Assembly (NCBI GenBank): GCA_046048295.1
Contig: JBJOGJ010000132.1
Coordinates: 1-10,650 of the forward strand
Source of the DNA: CBDCWA01 sp046048295
GTDB lineage: Bacteria; Pseudomonadota; Alphaproteobacteria; Rhizobiales; Hyphomicrobiaceae
Direction: 5' to 3'
Length of the DNA stretch: 10,650 bases
Each line of letters opens with the position of its first letter. The first letter of the stretch is position 1. The notes beneath the pieces are model-generated. The model saw nothing but the letters and a program-made list of their open reading frames with translations. It was not told where the DNA came from and did not search any database. Position numbers and translations under genes: made by a program. This document shows, piece after piece, positions 7,628 to 10,650 of this stretch.

Positions 7628-8769
7628 CACGCGGTCTCCTTCTGGACGATCTGCGGGTGCACGATCTTGCCGTCCTTGGCGATCAGTGTGCCCGTCACCG
7701 TCTCGTCCTCCCAATTCACGGCGAGAACCTTTTCCTTCTTGTCGAACATCGGATCGAGGAAGTTGAGGAGGTTCTTGGCGTAGAGGGCCGAGGCGTTGAC
7801 CGGCACCGTCCCGGGCAGATTGATGGGGCCGGCGATCCGTACCCCGCCGACATCCACCGTTTCACCAGGCTTGGTAAGCTCGCAATTGCCACCGCGCTCG
7901 GCGGCAAGATCGATGATCACGGCACCGGGCTTCATGCTCTCGACCATCGCTCTGGTGATAAGTCGCGGCGCCGGCCGGCCGGGAATGAGCGCCGTCGTGA
8001 TCACGATGTCCTGGGCCTTGATGTGCGTCGCGACGAGTTCGGCCTGCTTCTTCTGGTATTCTTCGGACATCGGCTTCGCATAACCTGCCGCTGTCTGCGC
8101 CTGCTTGAACTCATCGTCCTCTACGGCGATGAACTTGGCGCCGAGCGAGGCCACCTGCTCCTTTGTGGCGGGCCTGACGTCGGTAGCAGAGACAACGGCG
8201 CCAAGACGCCGCGCCGTCGCGATCGCCTGCAGCCCTGCGACGCCGACGCCCATGATGAACACTTTCGCCGCCGGAACGGTGCCGGCCGCGGTCATCATCA
8301 TCGGCATCGCCTGCTCGAACATCGAGGCCGCATCCACCACCGCCTTGTAGCCGGCGAGGTTTGCCTGGCTCGACAGTACGTCCATCGACTGGGCACGCGT
8401 AATGCGCGGCATGAACTCCATGGCGAACAGAGACCGCCCTGTAGCCGCGAGCGCCTCCAGTTCCGGGCGATCCGAATGAGGGTCGATCATCGCCATGACC
8501 ATTCCGCCGGGAGCCAGCGCGTTGACATCGTCGCTGGTCGGACGGCGCACCTTGAGCAGAATGTCTGCGCCGGATGCCGCAGCGCTTGCGCCGGCGACGA
8601 TCTCGGCCCCGGCAGCCTTGAATGCCTCGTCCGATATGCGCGACCTGAGCCCTGCTCCGCTTTGCACCACCACCGTACAGCCGAGGCCGACGAATTTCTT
8701 CACGGTTTCCGGCGATGCGGCAACGCGCGGTTCGTCCGCACTTTCCGCAGTGACAGCGATTTTGACCAT
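7627..8769 (-). CDS. pntAA: NAD(P) transhydrogenase subunit alpha part 1
   Basis: PntAA is the soluble domain I of the proton-translocating transhydrogenase; it binds NAD(H) on the cytoplasmic side and passes hydride to NADP+ on PntB. The 380-residue product matches the Rhodospirillum-type split subunit and lacks membrane helices. It has an alanine-dehydrogenase/transhydrogenase N-terminal domain (1-140 approximately), the PRITRAQSMD loop whose Arg122, Gln127 and Asp130 correspond to the R. rubrum 'RQD loop' (Arg127, Gln132, Asp135), and a Rossmann motif GVGVAG at 174-179 with Asp197 in ATDVRPATKEQ to hold the NAD ribose. The C-terminal part includes ITTALIPGRPAP (257-268) and DLAAERGGNCELT (287-299), both family signatures. 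The ATG at 8769 has only a weak GGGG upstream. It shares one base with pntAB and follows the small oxidase gene after 109 bases. Confidence 0.97.
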   Translation of the reverse strand: MVKIAVTAESADEPRVAASPETVKKFVGLGCTVVVQSGAGLRSRISDEAFKAAGAEIVAGASAAASGADILLKVRRPTSDDVNALAPGGMVMAMIDPHSDRPELEALAATGRSLFAMEFMPRITRAQSMDVLSSQANLAGYKAVVDAASMFEQAMPMMMTAAGTVPAAKVFIMGVGVAGLQAIATARRLGAVVSATDVRPATKEQVASLGAKFIAVEDDEFKQAQTAAGYAKPMSEEYQKKQAELVATHIKAQDIVITTALIPGRPAPRLITRAMVESMKPGAVIIDLAAERGGNCELTKPGETVDVGGVRIAGPINLPGTVPVNASALYAKNLLNFLDPMFDKKEKVLAVNWEDETVTGTLIAKDGKIVHPQIVQKETA

Positions 8770-8840
8770 CGTTGGCCCCGGGTCGGGTTGTGAATTGAAG
8801 GGGAGAGTTGCTCTGGCTGGAACTGCCGGAGCTGGAGACG

Positions 8841-8864
8841 ATGCGCCGTCGGATGACGGCGCAT
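8841..8864. other. Perfect 10-base-pair hairpin between the oxidase subunit gene and pntAA
   Basis: ATGCGCCGTC and GACGGCGCAT form a perfect 10-base-pair stem with a 4-base loop, starting 14 bases past the stop codon of the small oxidase gene (8879) and 71 bases before the pntAA start. On the minus strand it is followed by CGTCTCC, not a T-tract, so it is not a convincing intrinsic terminator. It may slow or partially stop transcription, or protect the short upstream message. If it terminates, pntAA needs its own promoter, and I see none convincing between it and 8769. Confidence 0.6.
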
Positions 8865-8878
8865 GGGATGCCGACGGC

Positions 8879-9022
8879 CTAGACGAGGAAGATCACCATC
8901 ATCACTAGCGTCGCGGCGACGAGCACGGTTGTAATGATCGTGCCTCTGATGAAGCCGCGGTAGGTACGGTTGTGTTCGGCGTAGTCCATCTCCGGATGCC
9001 CACCGGACGTATCGACGCTCAT
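8879..9022 (-). CDS. aa3-type cytochrome c oxidase subunit IV (small alphaproteobacterial type)
   Basis: The 47-residue product has a short soluble N-terminus containing MDYAEHNRTYRGFIR (12-26), then one transmembrane helix (about 28-46) ending in IFLV. That pattern is the bacterial aa3-type oxidase subunit IV family: a single-helix accessory subunit of the proton-pumping terminal oxidase whose precise role is unclear. I chose the ATG at 9022 because MSVDTSGGHPEMDYAEH fits the family length and is preceded by a GAGGGG about 9 bases upstream. The frame is open to 9091, but that extension is not family-like. No other oxidase genes (subunits I-III) are near. The gene leads directly into pntAA on the same strand, which I recall as a recurrent arrangement in this group; that recollection is unverified here. 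Confidence 0.88.
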   Translation of the reverse strand: MSVDTSGGHPEMDYAEHNRTYRGFIRGTIITTVLVAATLVMMVIFLV

Positions 9023-9062
9023 GGCCTGCTTCCCCTCGGTCTCGCGTAGAATATCGAGCCCG

Positions 9063-9091
9063 TTCCTACCCCATGCACGCCCCGTCTTCAA
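9063..9091 (-). promoter_or_regulatory. Weak candidate promoter for the oxidase-pnt unit
   Basis: On the minus strand TTGAAG (9091-9086) and TAGGAA (9068-9063) are separated by 17 bases, about 40 bases upstream of the 9022 start. The matches to sigma-70 consensus are about 4 of 6 and 3 of 6. Spacing and location are good but the hexamers are weak, so this is only a candidate. Confidence 0.28.
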
Positions 9092-9142
9092 GCACGGAGG
9101 CCCGGATTAACGCGGGAAAATCGCGCTATTTCCGCCGCCTAT

Positions 9143-10507
9143 TCAGCGTGGCAAAGGTACGCCTGCCCTTGCGAACGCAACTTCTTGCTGCGCCGCAACA
9201 ATGTCGCTATCGAAACCCTCGATGGTGTCGTTGAACAGCCGGAACCAGTTCTGGCGGGCGTCGAGGTGCAGGAAGACGCCGCCGAGTCCGATCGCCGCCC
9301 GGTCCATGAAAACGAACTCGCGCGGCACTGCAACAGGTCCTTTTTCCTTCAGCATCTTGTGAACGGTGAAGGCTTCTTTTCGTCCATATTCCCCTGGGGT
9401 CGTCCCCTCGGCGATGGTTCGCTCGCGGTCGTCGAGCAACGGCCCGTAGATGAAACGCGCCCAAATGTTCATCGCCTCGATCAGGTCTGCATTGAGTCCG
9501 CGAAAGCCCCACGTCTCATAGGCATGGACCACGCGGCCGTCGTCGCCCTCGAGTAGCCCCCGATAGAGGTCCACCACCCCCTGCACGAACTGCGGTCGAA
9601 ACGTTCGGATGCAGCCATAATCGAGGAGGTTGATGCCAGCCGGTCGCCCGCCCTCATCCTCGAAGATCGTGTAGTTGCCCAGGTGAGGATCGCCGTGAAT
9701 GACCCCGAAGTGAGAGAATGGGAACCACCAGGCTGTGAACATCGCCCGGGCGATCGCATTACGATCCTCGAGCGGCGCCTCCTTGTAGGCGAGCAGCGGC
9801 CGCCCCTCGAGCCATGTCATCGTGAGCAGTCGACGGGTCGAAAGATCCTCGACCACCTCCGGAACGCGAATCGAGGGCTTGTCCGCCAGCATCTGTGCAT
9901 AGAGCGCCATGTGCCGCGACTCCAGCCGATAGTCGAGTTCCTCTCGCAACCGGTCTCCGATCTCCGCGAGGATCTCGCTGGTATCGACGGCGGGGTTCAT
10001 GCGGGCGTGGATGGCGAAGACGGTGCCGAGCTGCGTCACGTCCGCCTCCACCGCCGATTGCATGTCCGGGTATTGTAGCTTGCACGCAAGCGCCCGGCCG
10101 TCGTGCGCACGAGCCCGGTGCACCTGCCCGAGCGATGCGGAAGCCGCGGCCGTCGTCTCGAAGCTTGCAAACTTGCTGCTCCACTCGCGCCCGAGCTCCG
10201 CCATCATTCGACGCTTCAGAAAGGCAGGCCCCATCGGGGGAGCCGCACTCTGCAATTGCGAAAGCTCGCGGGCATATTCGGCCGGAAGCGCCTCGGGGAT
10301 AGTGGACAGGAGCTGTGCCACCTTCATGATCGGGCCCTTGAGGCCTCCGAGCGCGGCTGCCAGCTCGGCAGCCATCTTTGCATCGTCGCCCTTGATGCCG
10401 AATAACCGCTGGCCGGCAACTCGCGCAGCAACCGCTCCGACGTTGGCGCCCACCCTCACGTAGCGCTGCGCCCGCGCCGAAAGCCTGTTTCGTTCCTCGT
10501 CGGCCAT
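9143..10507 (-). CDS. ABC1/AarF/UbiB-family atypical kinase-like protein
   Basis: The 454-residue product has the ABC1 (UbiB/COQ8-like) protein-kinase-like fold. In order: the KxGQ-region helix in a variant form, KVAQLLSTIPEALPAEYA (62-79, Lys62-Val-Ala-Gln65), with LQSAAPPM after it; the Ala-rich nucleotide loop AAASASLGQVHRA (120-132); the beta-3 lysine Lys143 in ACKLQYPDM; the ExD motif Glu190-Leu-Asp192 (REELDYRLES); the catalytic loop HGDPHLGN (271-278) with Asp273 and Asn278; and the metal-binding DYG (296-298) in place of DFG. Related proteins support ubiquinone synthesis or lipid homeostasis through ATPase activity. This one lacks the two C-terminal membrane helices of true UbiB and is shorter, so I do not call it ubiB. 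The ATG at 10507 has GGGAG 7 bases upstream; the frame's extension to 10588 is rejected. It stands apart from the oxidase-pnt unit by 120 bases. Confidence 0.92.
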   Translation of the reverse strand: MADEERNRLSARAQRYVRVGANVGAVAARVAGQRLFGIKGDDAKMAAELAAALGGLKGPIMKVAQLLSTIPEALPAEYARELSQLQSAAPPMGPAFLKRRMMAELGREWSSKFASFETTAAASASLGQVHRARAHDGRALACKLQYPDMQSAVEADVTQLGTVFAIHARMNPAVDTSEILAEIGDRLREELDYRLESRHMALYAQMLADKPSIRVPEVVEDLSTRRLLTMTWLEGRPLLAYKEAPLEDRNAIARAMFTAWWFPFSHFGVIHGDPHLGNYTIFEDEGGRPAGINLLDYGCIRTFRPQFVQGVVDLYRGLLEGDDGRVVHAYETWGFRGLNADLIEAMNIWARFIYGPLLDDRERTIAEGTTPGEYGRKEAFTVHKMLKEKGPVAVPREFVFMDRAAIGLGGVFLHLDARQNWFRLFNDTIEGFDSDIVAAQQEVAFARAGVPLPR

Positions 10508-10620
10508 GTGCTTTCTCCCTCGCCGTATATCGGCGCGCCCCCGGCCTTCGTCCAGCACCAACATCGCGACACCGCACGAATGTGCCAATTGGTCCCTGGC
10601 AATCTCCCATCCTGCGGCTA

Positions 10621-10636
10621 TGTTCTGGCGCGAACA
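10621..10636. repeat. Inverted repeat TGTTC-N6-GAACA upstream of the ABC1 gene
   Basis: Perfect 5-base arms flank a 6-base spacer about 115 bases upstream of the ABC1 start codon, near the window edge. The shape resembles a dimeric-repressor operator. It does not match the direct-repeat GTTC-N7-GTTC LexA box known from alphaproteobacteria. It might serve the ABC1 gene or a divergent gene outside the window. Confidence 0.3.
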
Positions 10637-10650
10637 CGGAAATTCAGAAT

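Noticed and set aside
7657..8793. A 378-residue open frame on the plus strand.
   Set aside because: It is antisense to pntAA, with no recognisable domain and the same shadow-type composition.
9107..9136. Possible hairpin (GCGG-GAAA with TTTCCGC, bulged) downstream of the ABC1 gene.
   Set aside because: The stem is short and imperfect and no run of T follows on the minus strand, so I cannot support a terminator.
10508..10588. N-terminal extension of the ABC1 protein by 27 residues.
   Set aside because: The ATG at 10507 has a well-spaced GGGAG, and the extension does not resemble the family N-terminus.
10575..10591. TTGGCAC...TGC resembling a sigma-54 promoter upstream of the ABC1 gene.
   Set aside because: The spacing between the GG and GC elements is one base short of the required 10, and sigma-54 is intolerant of this.
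1..10650. A new defence, mobile or secretion system.
   Set aside because: Every gene fits a known housekeeping or conserved family, all on one strand. I saw no integrase, transposase, terminal repeats, CRISPR-like direct repeats, tRNA or abrupt composition change.

Overview
The window is GC-rich bacterial chromosome. Every gene I can support (eight with recognisable families, plus one 47-residue subunit) reads on the minus strand. The gene set points to an alphaproteobacterium, most likely of the Hyphomicrobiales/Rhizobiales type: a proton-translocating transhydrogenase with its alpha subunit split into PntAA and PntAB, a tiny aa3-oxidase subunit IV of the alphaproteobacterial kind, a long (530-residue) SerA, and SerC of the ~390-residue 'Methanosarcina-type' subfamily common in this class. 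The taxonomic call is inference from family membership; there is no rRNA or other marker here.

In transcription order (high to low coordinates): (1) 9143-10507, an ABC1/AarF-type atypical kinase, with about 140 bases of upstream DNA at the window edge. (2) A compact run from 9022 down to 4962: subunit IV of the aa3 oxidase, then pntAA, pntAB and pntB (proton-translocating NAD(P) transhydrogenase), then a membrane-anchored alpha/beta hydrolase. pntAA and pntAB overlap by one base, and the hydrolase starts 13 bases after pntB. (3) A serine-biosynthesis pair, serC (3631-4794) then serA (1951-3543), with a perfect TTGACA hexamer upstream of serC and a strong hairpin just after serA. (4) 83-1783, an exported DUF4140/DUF4139 (MuiA-like) protein. 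Bases 1-82 lie downstream of it and show no gene or clear terminator.

Functionally this is housekeeping metabolism. SerA oxidises 3-phosphoglycerate with NAD+, and SerC transaminates the product to phosphoserine. The transhydrogenase uses the proton gradient to turn NADH and NADP+ into NADPH, and the small oxidase subunit belongs to a proton-pumping terminal oxidase. The hydrolase, the ABC1 kinase and the MuiA-like protein have known folds but no assignable substrate.

I found no mobile element, tRNA, rRNA, CRISPR array, phage gene, toxin-antitoxin pair or defence module, and no evidence of a new multi-gene system. No gap exceeds about 170 bases inside the gene array. The points worth a second look are modest: the conserved-looking coupling of a hydrolase and an orphan oxidase subunit to the pnt genes, a KxAQ variant of the ABC1 signature motif, an extra hydrophobic leader on PntAB, and a few intergenic hairpins, two of which share the same 6-base arms.
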